Assembly (NCBI GenBank): GCA_001692895.1
Contig: KV748225.1
Location: 310,001-374,000 of the forward strand
Reading direction: 5' to 3'
Source: Cenococcum geophilum 1.58
Taxonomy: Eukaryota; Ascomycota; Dothideomycetes; Gloniales; Gloniaceae
Length of the DNA stretch: 64,000 bases
Made by a program: the position numbers and the translations under genes. The notes beneath the pieces were generated by a model, which did no database searches, was not told where the DNA came from, and worked only from the letters and a program-made list of their open reading frames with translations. How positions within the stretch are numbered: the stretch's first letter is position 1; every line of letters starts with the position of its first letter. This document shows, piece after piece, positions 1 through 11,213 of the stretch.

Positions 1-275
1 AACACTATAAACGATTCGATCGATCGATCGAATCAAGGCAGCACAGACAGGTAGGCACAAATATGGAGATGCTGACGGGTAGGCAGATGTAGACAGGTAG
101 GCAGATACAGATAGGTAAGCAGATGTAGATAGGCAAGCAGATGCAGACAGGTAGGTAGATGCTGACGGGTAGGCAGATATAGACAGGTAGGCAGATGCAN
201 ACAGGTAGGCGATGCAGACAGGTAGGTAGATAGGCAGGTAGGTAAGTCAATAGGTAGATAGGTAGAAGAGAACCA
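1..275. repeat. GGTA/GATG/ACAG simple-repeat tract
   Basis: Imperfect repeats built from words such as ACAGGTAGGCAGATG and GGTAGGTAGATAGGTA. One ambiguous base (N) lies at position 200. The long minus-strand reading frame across it, made of CLPVYI-type repeats, is a consequence of the periodicity and not a gene. Confidence 0.85.
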
Positions 276-533
276 TCGCTATATTATATTAAATTATCTA
301 AAATAATATTTATTTTGCTAGCCTTATAAATAGCCTTAAAGTAGCTTTTGTTTATTTAAAAGAGGTAAATATAATTATGGTTGCCAAATGCGCAGATTAC
401 TAGCAGGTTGCGCGCAGGCTGCGTGTCAAAAAAACACGACATAGGCTAGTCGGTCGAGTTGCCAAATGCCCTTAACTGCGCGCCAATTGCGTCAACCACC
501 AACCATTGAGGCTATTGGTAGGGTACTATATTT
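276..533. other. AT-rich spacer, nothing recognised
   Basis: AT-rich sequence with a short G/C-richer patch around 385-500 that contains the word GTTGCCAAATGC twice. No coding signal or RNA gene was recognised. Confidence 0.4.
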
Positions 534-741
534 TGCTGATAAAGTACGGTAAGAAGGATGTGTATAAGTCTATATAATTAGATTATTTATTAACGAAGAT
601 CTAAAGCTAGAGAAAAGAAAAGGAGAAAAAGATAAGTAGTGCCGATTAAAGTTTTATATGATCTTTTAGTTACGTAACTATAGCTATTTACTAAGTTCTG
701 CTAAGTTTTGCCAAGTTCTACCGTTTTCTGCTAGTGTTTAA
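534..741 (-). repeat. possible 3' LTR of minus-strand chromovirus
   Basis: Read on the minus strand, a purine run (AGAAGGGGGGG, about 742-757) precedes a sequence starting TAATATTAAACAC (TG changed to TA by RIP) and ending TTATCAGCA. A polypurine tract followed by TG...CA is the expected 3' LTR arrangement for the chromovirus remnant next to it. No second LTR is visible, so the limits are tentative. Confidence 0.35.
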
Positions 742-1253
742 TATTACCCCCCCTTCTAAAAAAGCCTGCCCTTAGGCTTTATATATCCATATTATACCTA
801 TAAGGCGTTCTTATCTTTATACTCTTCTAGTAGCTTATTATCTTTACTCTACTAGTATTCTAACTATTTATCTAGGTATTTTAGCGGTCTAGGTTTATTA
901 GGGTAACGGCTATAAAACTTCTAAAGCTTATAAGGACTACCTATAAAGTTCTATATTAGGTACTAAGTAGGGTTAGAGTTATATCCTTTCCAACTAACCT
1001 AATACTTTAGCGTTCCCCTTATCAGTTTATAGGCTAGTATTTCTTTAATTTTCTATTCGTTATCGCCATTAACTTAAATTAGTAGAGGGTGTTTATTCTT
1101 TTATCTAGGTAATAGATTATTTATAGCTTTATATAGCTTATCCGGTAAGAAAATAGGGTAGACCTTAATTAAATATAAGAGTTTTACTTTATATAAGTTG
1201 CCTATCTTTTTAAGGACCTTATATAGTCCTACTATCTAATAGTCTAGCTTATA
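742..1253 (-). pseudogene. Chromovirus integrase C-terminus with chromodomain, RIP-degraded
   Basis: The minus strand reads as the end of a Ty3/gypsy Pol protein. It holds the post-integrase segment (KLDYQIVGLYKVLKKIG, then VYPIFLPDKL) and a chromodomain (LKYQVSWKGYNSNPTQY, then YPNKPRPLKYL) once TAA/TAG are read as mutated Gln/Trp codons. In chromoviruses this domain helps direct integration to particular chromatin. The reading breaks at 1253, where an LTR element is inserted, and resumes at 3345. Assignment to chromoviral Pol is firm; the exact clade is not. Confidence 0.75.
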
Positions 1254-3339
1254 TATAACGGAATCCCTTAGAAGGTACATATTAGATAAAACAGTAGGAG
1301 GTTTTATCTATATTCTATCTACGTCCCAGAAGACACGATTAGATAGGTAAAGGGTAAAGGGTTTTACTAGCGTCTTAAAAGGATTATATAGGGAGCTAGT
1401 TCTCCTCTAGAGAAGAACTAGCAATTAGTCTCTAAATAGAAGAGGTTAGAAAGCATTTGTCCTTTATTATATAAAGCTTATTCTACCTTAACTTATCTTC
1501 TACTTACCTATAACTCTTATTCTATACTATTAATTAGATAATTATATATTCCGGTTAAACTGGCCTTTTATAATTCTAATCGCTTATAATCCATTATAGA
1601 GGGAACGTACGGCTATTAATTAACAATGATGAGCTGTAAGGTAACAAGCTCCGCACCACTTAGCCACGGTATAAACCCCAAAAGGTAAGCGAGTGACTGG
1701 CTTGATGCCAGGCACGGCTGTGCGGAACAATATATATAGGCGAGGTGACGAATCACCTAACATAAGCTATACCTCCTTACCCCCCAAAATAACGCCTCTA
1801 CCGCAAGAGGCTAATAGAGTCTCCCCAAAGGAGCGCATCTCCTCTACTTATAAAGGAGTAGACTAGGAAGCTACGGCTAGTCTATTTAACCTCGCAAGAC
1901 CTTTAAAAACGATTACCGCTAGGGAGTTATTAGAGCGGTCGCTATATAAGACCCTATAAAAATAAAGAAGTTAGAGATATAATTAAAATATGTATATTAA
2001 AATTACTAAGAATAATTATAAGGACAATTAGGAGAAGTATAGACACCCTAGATATAAAGTGGACTTAAAGAGAAAAATCACTATAAAAGCAATAGAGGTG
2101 GTCTAGGGTGGCATTAAAATAATACTACCGCCAGTTTAGGAACGCGTAGTACGACTATAAGCCATTATAAGAGAATATTATAGGAAGTTAGTATTATTAA
2201 TGGAGATAAAATATGGATCTTATTACTTATAGGCGTATTATAAGAAGAGAATAAAGCAGTTATAAAAGAATAGCTAGAGATATAGAAGCTAAAAGCTAAA
2301 ATATAGTAAAAACAGTCTACTAAAAGACGAGATAAATAGTGTTATTAATAAAAAGACGTATAAGAGGCGACAGCTTATAAACTAGAAGAAAATTAAAATA
2401 AAGATGTTATTATTAGAACCTATTTTAGGTAAATAGAGATAGTAGCTAGTAGACGTATTATATAGGACAACCTCTAGATTAACTTATAATAAACTCTTAT
2501 AATAAGAAAGGTAAATCCCATCTAATTATTATTATTATTATTATTATTACAGTTCTATTATAAAGGTATTATAAAGAGCTATAGTAGAAGAAGAGCGGAG
2601 GAACTAAAGATAAAGTAAGGTTCTATGCTAGTAAAGAACTAGCTATAAGCCGCATTATAGAGAACCTTTTTACTAAAAAAATTCCCTAGTGGTTTTAGCC
2701 GGAACTCTATAAAAGCTTAGTAGAGGTAAAGTCTTAGAGGACTAAGACCCTTAAAGGGGAGGTGTTACGGGACTCACACGTTCTCACGTCTCTGCGCGTT
2801 TTGACGTTCTTGACCCGTGCTCACGTTCGTCCCAAAACACCTACGCACGTTCCCCTACAACCCCTATTTATACCCATACCTAACCTATTCTATTCTATTC
2901 TGCATCTAAATATCTTTATATCAACCACGTATAGTTACGCGTACGTAGCCTTCTTCAATTACTACCTCGTTTAGTACTATTGTATTCTAACTTATGCCCA
3001 CTTCTATAATAGGAGGCAATTGTAATAGAATCCCCTAGAAGGTATATATTAGATAAGATAATAGGAAGTTTTATCTATATTCTATCTACGTCCTAAAAGA
3101 TACGGTTAGACAGATAAGGGGTGAAGGGTTTTACTAGTGTCTTAAAAGGATTATATAGGGAGCTAGTTCTCCTCTAGAGAAGAACTAGCAATTAGTCTCC
3201 AAATAGAAAAGGTTAAAAAGGATTTGTCCTTTATTATATAAAGCTTATTTTACTTTAACTTATCTTTTACTTACCTATAACTCTTATTCTATACTATTAA
3301 TTAGATAATTATACGTTCCGGTTAAACTGGCCTCTTATA
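1254..3339 (+). mobile_element. Non-autonomous LTR element inserted in the chromovirus
   Basis: Two direct repeats of 319 bp (1254-1572 and 3021-3339) start TGTAAYRGAATCCC and end TTATA. They are flanked by a 5-bp TSD, ttata (1249-1253 and 3340-3344). The internal part is only about 1.45 kb, and no protease, reverse transcriptase or integrase was found in it. Degenerate coding with many Lys/Arg/Ile codons is seen at about 1980-2720. A purine-rich stretch just before the right LTR (ATAGGAGGCAAT) suggests plus orientation. Its size and content fit a TRIM/LARD-like parasite of other LTR elements. Confidence 0.75.
2764..3010 (+). repeat. GC-richer LTR-like segment inside the LTR element
   Basis: Starts TGTTACGGGACTCACACG, the style of a fungal gypsy LTR, and has normal base composition in contrast to the AT-rich surroundings. 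A polypurine-like AAAGGGGAGG precedes it. It may be a solo LTR or a captured host segment. The 70-codon frame inside it has no recognisable product. Confidence 0.35.
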
Positions 3340-3344
3340 TTATA

Positions 3345-3565
3345 GCTAGGTTATTTTACTTTTTAGTTCTTTATTATAACCTAAACTATATTACCTATAG
3401 TAAGGTTAGGCTAGCGCCTATACTTATTTACCTACTACTTTATTAATTTTTAGGCCTTTTCTAAATTTATATAGGCTACTATCTAGGCTTCTTCTAAGCG
3501 CTTAATGTACTACTAGGCTTTCTTATCCCTTGTAACGATAAAGTCCTATAATGGTTAGACTATGC
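3345..3565 (-). pseudogene. Chromovirus integrase fragment, upstream part
   Basis: The minus strand reads DFIVTRDKKA, then YRRXPNLTIGNIVQV, ending with a degraded WKTERPS-type motif. This is the integrase region directly upstream of the piece at 742-1253. Removing the 2.1-kb LTR element and one copy of ttata joins the two. Upstream protease, RT and RNase H were not found; the element is truncated near 3565-3597. Confidence 0.65.
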
Positions 3566-5855
3566 GTAAATACTATAATTAGAAGTACGCGTATAGTTAT
3601 TATCACGGAACCCTACCGCAGGGGCCTCTATAGGAGAGCCCCGTGCTCTTACGTACACCTTGCGTACAGCTTATGTCAGCTACACGTAGGTATATTACCT
3701 CCTTATGCCCTTAACCCTTATGATTGATCGCGCAACGTCTTATAGACTCCTTGAATATATACGCTCCGTAGCTACTACCCACGTTCCATAACATTACATT
3801 ACGCCTTTTTACCACCGACGCTTAGCCTACAACCAATTCTACGTCTTTATAATACTGCAGGCGCTGCTAAAAGCAGCGTGTCTATAAACTACCTTACTTT
3901 GTACTTCTAAGGAACCTATAATAGTAAGACGATATTCCTTACTAGCTACTATATTAAACCTAAAGAATAATTTAAGCCTTATTCCATAGAGCTCTTATAA
4001 GCTTTATATCTATATAATATTATTTATCCTTAGGATATTTAGATAAAAGTAGTACTATTTTAAAGCGCTTTATAAGCTCTATAAATCTATACTAATAGAA
4101 ATTTTATTTATTTAATATTAGGGGGTGCATCGCAAGTATAAGCATATTAAGGGGATTTTGCTAAGACTATCTGAAGACTATCCGGATAGTCTCCGGATAC
4201 TATTAGCTAATAGGTCTATTATCTAAGAGGCCTATCTAGCCTATCCTCGCCAAGTCTGGTGTATACACTGGTGCTCTCTATAAAGCTTTAACACGTTAAT
4301 ATACACCACTACTAGCTACGCCAAGAAGTACATAATAGTTAAATTAGAATTAATTGGACACCTATCGCTGCTATAGTTACAGACGGCTTAATAAAGGCCC
4401 TACCGCGTTAGAAATACGAGGCGTTCGTTTAATAATTAAATCTCGTTAATATTAAGGATATAATTTAATTTAATTTAGATAATATTTAAATAAGGTAACT
4501 CTATAGAGGATTTCTTTAACTTAACACCAAATTAATATTATAACTTTTTCTATTTTCTATTTAGCTGCTTAGTTAAGACTAAGTAGCTAGGGGGGTATAT
4601 TAAGTGTTAAGGTCACTATTAAGTACCACCTTATAACTTATACCTTATTTCTTGCTATTATATATCTTACTATCTATTTTCTATTACCTATTTATTACCT
4701 ATTATTAACTAAGTGGCAATACCAACCTTATGGCGATTAAGTAATAGTTCTAAATTGTTATTAGTGTCGTTATTAGTATCGTCGTTAGTCCTTTACCCCT
4801 ACCTTGTATATATAGAGAGCTTCTAGAGCCAGCTTTAATTAATAGAGTTCTTATAAGTAACTTGTCCGTCTAATAAAAAGAAAGGCTTAAATAGTAAGAT
4901 TAATAATATGGCTATTATAACGGATTCGTTTATATAAAGATTTCTATATAATAGTTTCCTCCTCTTTTATATACTTTTTAATCGTATAATAAAGAGTATT
5001 ATTTATTCCTGTATTATTTAAGATAACTATACTAAGCTTTTATATAATCTCGTAGTCCTTTAGTATAGAAAGTAGAGTTAGGAACCAATTCTCTCTACTA
5101 TAAGATTATACCGTATAAAGAGTAAGGAGAGCTCTAGAGAGTCCTTTTAAGTTTTACTTAATAAAGTGGGCGCAGACTTTAAGGAGAAGATGCTAATTAG
5201 GAGAGGTCTAAATATTAACTAAAAGATTAAATACTTAATATTGTTAACTGAAGCTTCTTTCGTATAATGTCTTTTATTAATTTCTATAATTTTTTAATCC
5301 TCTTTTTTATTTATATATAAGCTGCTATAATAAAACCCTTTACCTTGAGATTAAGGACCTAGCAAAATGTATAGAACTCTAGCCACTTAATAAGTTAAAG
5401 CGGAAGATTTTATACGGTGATAAGGGAAATAAGGGTAGGCGTAATAGCCTTCTTATTAAGAGCGTTTTTAAGTATAAGAGAATTAACCTCTGTATAATTA
5501 TATATTGTATAAAGCTGCGTATATAGATCTTAAAGCTTTTCTTTAGTACCTTAATAAACAACACCCGGAGTTTTAGAAATAGTAATCTTATACTTCTTTA
5601 TAAGATAATTCCGAAAATTTATAACGCACTTTGCGCCGTATAGTTCCTCTATATAGTATTTGCAATATAAAATATATTACTTATCCTAGTATTTTTTAGT
5701 TCATCATTATATGGATCTCGTATATAGCACCAGATTTTAGGGTTTTTTTTAATCTTTTAATCTCTCCGTATTAGCAGATAGTGTAGAATTTAATATTTTA
5801 TCATCAGAAGCCATTTTATTATATGTATAATGAATATTATAAAAGAAATTTAGGG
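3566..5855. other. RIP-degraded AT-rich stretch, possible LTR ends
   Basis: No gene could be assigned over about 2.3 kb. Two places look like LTR starts. One is at about 3598 (TATTATCACGGAACCC, ending near 3851). The other is at about 4603, after the purine run AGCTAGGGGGG, and starts TATATTAAGTGTTAAGG. Neither has a found partner. Both strands at 4780-5800 carry dense TAA/TAG stops consistent with mutated coding sequence, but no family was recognised. Confidence 0.35.
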
Positions 5856-5861
5856 TTGGGG

Positions 5862-5945
5862 GGAATGCCAAGAATTATTGGCCAATATTGGGTAATTTGG
5901 CGATATTGGCTAATACCAAATATTGGCCAATAATATTGACCGTCG
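5862..5945. repeat. Palindromic TATTGGCCAATA repeats
   Basis: The words ATTGGCCAATATTGG and ATATTGGCCAATAATATTG occur in inverted arrangement within 80 bp, next to a GGGGGG run. The patch sits at the border between the degraded zone and the normal-composition HET island. It could be a MITE end or a fold-back relic. Confidence 0.5.
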
Positions 5946-6211
5946 GATTATTTAAATCTCCGCTAGGAGTGGTAGAATCTAATAGCGGGAGTGGAAGGGA
6001 GTGAGACGCGGTTGGGAAGTGACTATATTCGATTCACTTGATCTACGCTCGTTTTGCGGATGGTTCTAGGCTCAGGGCGGACCAGGGCGGTGCCCATCAT
6101 TCACCCTGGACGTTCTATGACTGTGCATAAGCTTGCAATACTGAAGCTCTCCGACCAAATCGTGAAATCAACAAAAAAGGAAGCACATCCCTTCAGAACA
6201 AGACAGTCCAT

Positions 6212-8932
6212 CTAAGAGATAAGCCATTCAACCTCTCCCATCTGCGTAGCCTCTGCCGCCATAGCAAGCTGCCTCAGCGTAGGACTATGAACAGAGGAAA
6301 GGTTCACGGGAAACATGTATTTATAGGCTTCACGATGTTCCGTTGCTGGATGCACCACAAACCCTTCGACTATAGCCTTCCTTTGGAGCTGTCTCCATTC
6401 GTAAACAGCCACGGCGCCGGCATGATAGCTGAACTCCGGAGGGAGTGTTTCACTTTCTAGATCCTCCTCTAAAACGATATATACCGCTGATCCAATAGCC
6501 ATGAAACCGGGGATTTCCTCTGGGAGAAGACAGTTAACAAAGAACAGCTCACTAGTTCCCCTGAGGCGTATGGGGAAGCTCCTGCCGACGAGGTGGCCCT
6601 TTTCGTCCTCGTCATCATCGTCAATCTTTAAAAAGCCAAAATGGCCCTCAATACCGCCTGGCTGTGTCCGCGACATATATCCCTCTGGTGGAAACTCCAC
6701 ACGAATACCGTGGAGCTTGGCTTTGACACCAGACTCGGTGACCTGAGCAGTCTTGTGGGATGGTTCAAGGCGCTGACTGACAAAAGTTGAAGGCATCCAT
6801 CGGTATCCCGGTTTCTCCAGTCGGGGTCGGCTACCGAACAGAATGCTAGATCCTATGGTACCGATGTGAAGGAACATGCGGCGCACCCGCTCCTCGTCGG
6901 GCAGATCATACAGAGGCTCGAGGTCAATTCCAAGGAGCGTTGAGAGGCAAAGGCCTTCATCAGAGACGATGCTAGTCTGCCGGTATGGTAGAAGCTCACC
7001 CAGAGCGTTCCATTTCCTTGCAGCACTCTGGGACTCGTTATGTGGCAGTTGGAGCGTCTGAATGAAAGCCGCGACGGCATTGGAGGCGCGGACAAAGATG
7101 GTGTCTAGCTCAAGGCCCTGCTTCTCTATTGAGCTAGGGTTGTTGACAAGGACATCTTCGTCATCTAACACAGGCTGGAGATGCATTTCAAGCACCGCTT
7201 TTATGAGATGTATGCCAGAGTCCTCCCTACGCCCCACCATCTGCCGAAGCTTGAATAGGGGTGAAAATCGATTCTCCAAATCCCGCCAATGAGCGATCAG
7301 GCTCTTAAATCGATCGGATCGGTATCGGAGGCGCAAATCCCGTAAGTCGGTGATTCCGTCTTTGAATTGGAAGTACAGTGTCTTGGCAAAGGCCGCTTCT
7401 TGGATCGTCCAAAGTCGTTGATTCCATGAACTAGTCTCGATCTGTGTGAGGCATTCGCTGGTCGGACTGTCGAGGGAGATTTGCTGTAGCGATCTGTCGA
7501 ACACCAAGACTCCGTCCGCATCGCGATAAACTTGCTCCATTTTTTGAATTGCTAGTATTTTCAGGGGCCCTCTATTGTAGGGAACGCAGACTGTATCACA
7601 CCAAAAAGGAACGAACTGACCGAGTTCACTTTTGTAAAGTTGGTTCGCACCGTCCTGGAACTTTTCGAGCTGGCAAGTAGGCAAACTATTGCCATCTACA
7701 CTCCCAGTTCCATCAGCCCAAACGTGTGACATCGCAACGTATCTCTTTGCCTCCTTACTCCCTACTTCGTGGCTTCTGATCAACTTGTACCTCGTAGGAC
7801 CGGCTGTATGTTCGCGGTAGCCAACTATCAGTGGCGTATGCCCCTCTCGAATCCAACCTGCGAATTCCGTCTCGTCCCCAAGATCGAATGAAACCATCTC
7901 GCAATTACAGGCTTCATCTCGGTGCTTCGGCTTGTATGTGGGCGTTTTGACCTGATCTGCGGTGCATCCGAAAAAACAACAGTGGGCATGTTTCCCGATC
8001 GGTTCTCTCCGAATAGAACTCAAGTAGTACGCCCGCCACAGTGAACCTTCGTCCCGTAATTTTTTTAGCCACACAGGACACCAGCCTGCCAAATCCATGC
8101 GTCGAACAAGTGTTAGTGGAATAGTCCACTTGAGATCTTCCAAGTTGTATTCATATTTCCGCTCTGCTGCGCAACTGAGCAGCTCCCCTACAACGCCTAT
8201 GGATAGTATTAGAGCGTGGCCAGGGCTCTCGAATGGGCTGCCTTCAGAGTGCGGTTCTTCGGTGAAGAAACTCTTTTCCCCTTTCTCGATCGTGTCATAG
8301 TCGTCCCAGGCGCACTCATCCTTGGGATGCAACGGATGGACATGCTTCGTGTAGATTGGCGTGGCGTTGTGCTTTGGAACATTGCGCCTACTCTTCCCCC
8401 AACTACTTGCCTCCCGTGAGCAGAGTTTGATGTAGAACCAATTGACTCTCTTGAAGATAACAGCCATATCCGTGAAGCGATCGAGACGGATCTCTTCGGC
8501 TTCCGGGTGTTCAGGATCAACGTCAATACATTCCCATACGAGGAGCGTATAGAGCAGCTGGGCAGAGAACTCTCGAAGACTCTCGTCGCTAGGGTTGGCG
8601 CCGAAGACCGTGCCTTGCATTCCGCCGATTCTTAGGATCTCTTCGATCATACCCCAGTATGCCCACCGTTGGACAAAAGCGGCGGTTTCGTTCCATGTCT
8701 TTCCTTGGAAGTTTCCCTCGATAATGTCCTCGATGTTGTAACCCTCGCGATGCGGATAGGACAGCCACGTGTCAAGGCCGCCTGGCTGGTAGATGTTGTC
8801 GGGAGAAACGAATGAGGGGACTTTGAGTGGTGGGTGAGTGGGGCTGGCAACCTGAGGCATGAATTCCATGATGGGCGTGGAGCAGCGTGGGTAAGCTCCT
8901 CGTTCAATTGAGAATTCGGCCAGCTTTATCAT
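6212..8932 (-). CDS. HET-domain (heterokaryon incompatibility) protein, intact
   Basis: Uninterrupted frame of about 906 codons with ordinary composition, the only intact gene here. The frame opens at 8974 with a TTG right after an in-frame stop (8975-8977), so the first ATG, at 8932-8930, is taken as the start. A HET domain (PF06985 type) lies at about residues 398-516. It shows RYVAMSHVWADGTGS, NSLPTCQL, FWCDTVCVP, AIQKMEQVYRDADGVLVFD and WNQRLWTIQEAAF. The N-terminal 390 residues include Cys/His-containing stretches (HCCFFGC, ACNC) of unknown role; the C-terminal part is unrecognised. HET proteins act in non-self recognition and can trigger cell death when incompatible hyphae fuse. No intron was seen. 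A host gene is most likely, since it lacks RIP-type stops while flanked by RIPped DNA. Confidence 0.9.
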   Translation of the reverse strand: MIKLAEFSIERGAYPRCSTPIMEFMPQVASPTHPPLKVPSFVSPDNIYQPGGLDTWLSYPHREGYNIEDIIEGNFQGKTWNETAAFVQRWAYWGMIEEILRIGGMQGTVFGANPSDESLREFSAQLLYTLLVWECIDVDPEHPEAEEIRLDRFTDMAVIFKRVNWFYIKLCSREASSWGKSRRNVPKHNATPIYTKHVHPLHPKDECAWDDYDTIEKGEKSFFTEEPHSEGSPFESPGHALILSIGVVGELLSCAAERKYEYNLEDLKWTIPLTLVRRMDLAGWCPVWLKKLRDEGSLWRAYYLSSIRREPIGKHAHCCFFGCTADQVKTPTYKPKHRDEACNCEMVSFDLGDETEFAGWIREGHTPLIVGYREHTAGPTRYKLIRSHEVGSKEAKRYVAMSHVWADGTGSVDGNSLPTCQLEKFQDGANQLYKSELGQFVPFWCDTVCVPYNRGPLKILAIQKMEQVYRDADGVLVFDRSLQQISLDSPTSECLTQIETSSWNQRLWTIQEAAFAKTLYFQFKDGITDLRDLRLRYRSDRFKSLIAHWRDLENRFSPLFKLRQMVGRREDSGIHLIKAVLEMHLQPVLDDEDVLVNNPSSIEKQGLELDTIFVRASNAVAAFIQTLQLPHNESQSAARKWNALGELLPYRQTSIVSDEGLCLSTLLGIDLEPLYDLPDEERVRRMFLHIGTIGSSILFGSRPRLEKPGYRWMPSTFVSQRLEPSHKTAQVTESGVKAKLHGIRVEFPPEGYMSRTQPGGIEGHFGFLKIDDDDEDEKGHLVGRSFPIRLRGTSELFFVNCLLPEEIPGFMAIGSAVYIVLEEDLESETLPPEFSYHAGAVAVYEWRQLQRKAIVEGFVVHPATEHREAYKYMFPVNLSSVHSPTLRQLAMAAEATQMGEVEWLIS

Positions 8933-9650
8933 TTGCAAAAGTGAGGCGGACCAGATATCGGAGAGAACGACCAATTATAGCTCATTGTTTCAACACAGCT
9001 GAGTTGAAATGTTGCGGGCCTGAGCGGGTGGCTTGAGGGCTTGAGGAATACGGAATCGAGAACTGAACTTGGCCAATCCGACTATGTAATCACCCGAGAA
9101 ATGGCTTTCTTTTGAAAGAGGCTCGGTCTCGAACGAAGGTCACTTCCCATATCGATATACTAGTGGATGGATGTGTTCACAGCACACCGGAGCAGCCGCT
9201 AGTGCACCTTCATCTCGTCGAAGCGGAAGTTGAGGGATCCAAGCGAACCACTGCGTCTGCTTTAAGCCTGATTCTTACTCGTCTTGCGAACACCAACCTT
9301 CCAAAGCTCAAGCATGTTAGCCTGTGCTCTGGAGAGACATGGTACAGGCAAGCGTCCACTTGGGATCAGCATCTGGATCTGGGTTTTATGTTGAGATGGT
9401 CAGCTACGTTTCCAGGTCGAAAGTCCAGACTGACTGGCTCATGGTGGATCATCATGGCGAGGGGGGAGAAAATGAGTTTCTTAGTTACCACTCAACCAAA
9501 TCGCGAAACTTAGTTGAGTAGCAGAATTTCAGGCCTGAAGAACCACAATAGGAAGCAGCCAAATTTCGCGAGCCATAACAAACCACCGCCAGCTCCAAGA
9601 AGAAAGTAAGCAGACTCCGCCCAATGAGAAAGCACCGCCAACACTTGGAC
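8933..9650. other. Upstream region of the HET gene, no firm gene
   Basis: Normal-composition DNA between the HET gene and the NWD remnant. A plus-strand frame at 9112-9513 opens with TTG and has no recognisable domain or convincing start, so it is not called. A small inverted repeat (ACTCAAC ... GTTGAGT, 9490-9517) and the related words AAATCGCGAAAC and AAATTTCGCGAG are present. The HET promoter must lie in this stretch; no clear TATA or CCAAT arrangement stood out. Confidence 0.5.
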
Positions 9651-9948
9651 GCACGCCGATTTATCATGTATCAGAAGGTGGCAATAGAGAATAGTCCTCT
9701 TCAGGCACACTCGTCTACACTTATGTTTAGTCCGGCCTGCAGCCTAATAAAGGGCTGTTTTAAGCACGAAGAGCCAAAATGGATCACGATACAGCCCGCT
9801 ATGAGAGATGAATGGAGTGTCTACTCACAGACGCTCGAGGGCCACAGCAGTGTCGTCAACTCAGTAGCCTTCTCACGTGTCTCGACCCGGCTCGCCTCAG
9901 CGTCATTCGACGATACAGTCAATATCTGGGACGCGAGCAGTGGCGAGT
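9651..9948 (+). pseudogene. NWD (NACHT-WD40) NLR-like gene remnant: linker and one WD40 repeat
   Basis: The frame reads RRFIMYQKVAIENSPLQAH, then LIKGCFKHEEPKWI, the linker typical of fungal NWD proteins. One WD40 repeat follows (LEGHSSVVNSVAFS, then STRLASASFDDTVNIWD), ending at SSGEF. Fungal NWD proteins of the HET-D/HET-E type use variable WD40 arrays for ligand recognition and act in incompatibility. Here the NACHT part is absent upstream and the array is cut after one repeat where AT-rich transposon DNA begins. A relic of a recognition gene beside the HET gene fits a former non-self-recognition locus. Confidence 0.75.
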
Positions 9949-10966
9949 TTATTTTTATTACTATCTCTATTTTATAAAAGGGGCCGGGGATTAGTATAAA
10001 TATATAGCTTTCTAATTTGCTACCGTAAAGCTTTAAGTATCCTCTAAATTAAGTAATAAGATAATTACTTATAGAACTATGTTTTAAGGATTAGCCACTT
10101 AAGCCTCGTTAGAAATAAATAAATGCCTTAATTATACTAGCAGGGAGGGCGGCCGACCCGCTCTAGCTATACCCTTATAGATGTTTTAAATTATATAGTT
10201 TATGGGAGAGTAGAGGTATATATAGCGCAGCCTATAAAATCGCTACTTAATAAAGCCATAAGCACCACCCTTGTTTAATGCTTAGCTTATTTTAATAAGA
10301 CGGCTGCTAGAAGTAGTATAAAAAGGGGAAGCCGGTTCTATAAGCGACTATAGGCCTAACAGCTATAGACTTACTAGATAATATAAGTAAATTACATTGT
10401 AGTAATTATATAAGATATATAGGGTCATTTTACACTAGCCGGTATTAGTAATTGCTTTAATTGGAAGTAAATCTTTAAACTGGAAAAGTAACAGTCTAAC
10501 GTCTAAGCGGGCTTAGACCGCCTAGGCTACGCGCGCTTAAACTAAATCTTAACATTGCCATTAAAGATAAGCCCCTTTCTTAGAAAAGTTAGCAAAATTC
10601 TATATATAGCTTAGTTAGTGCCTAAAAATACCTAGTATGCCTTAATATAAGATAGGGCGCGAAGTTAGACTTACTCTAAAAGTATAAGATAATATATTAC
10701 ATTTTATAGATTTTCAAAGAAAAAATATATATTTGGTCCTTTTTTTAGTATTTAATAAACTATTATAATAGAACCTAGCGTTTCTAAAGGCATGTAATTA
10801 CTAGTTAAATTTACTTAAAGCTTCTTTAAGACTAAAAAGTAACTATCTAGTAACCGTTTAGTAATAATCTAGTAGAGGTCTAGGTATAGTAAACTATTTT
10901 TAAGGGGTATTACCCGGAATTTGGCCGTATATACTAAATTTTTTAAGAAAATCTTAAAAGTGGACA
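9949..10966. other. AT-rich degraded sequence between NWD remnant and mariner
   Basis: Strongly AT-rich with stops in all frames; short GC-richer islands occur at 10141-10165 and 10500-10545. No protein family, terminal repeat or RNA gene was recognised. Confidence 0.4.
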
Positions 10967-11213
10967 TACAGTCAAATGCACGACCAGCTTCACCCCCCCC
11001 CCTTTAGCGAGCGCTGCGAAATTTTAAATTCGGTACGCGCATCCAATCTCGCTTGATTGCCACCAACTGTACATAGTAATCGAAGCGAAGCCCTATGCTT
11101 GGCTGTAAGAACCTTATTCCTAACAAATCTAAAGCTATCCGCGATCGGTCTTCCTGTGGTGTCATAATCATTATCAAATATTATAAGGTTTCTACCTATC
11201 CTCTACCTATAGT

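Noticed and set aside
5..250. Leu/Pro/Ile repeat protein on the minus strand
   Set aside because: Translation of a simple repeat, including an ambiguous base.
6853..8907. Several 60-105-codon frames antisense or out of frame within the HET gene
   Set aside because: Shadows of a long GC-normal coding region; no own start context or family.
8933..8974. Start of the HET protein at 8974
   Set aside because: That codon is TTG, directly after an in-frame stop. The first ATG is at 8932-8930 and is the likelier start for a nuclear gene.
9112..9513. 133-codon plus-strand frame upstream of the HET gene
   Set aside because: Opens with TTG, no domain, overlapped by other frames and probably promoter/leader DNA of the HET gene.
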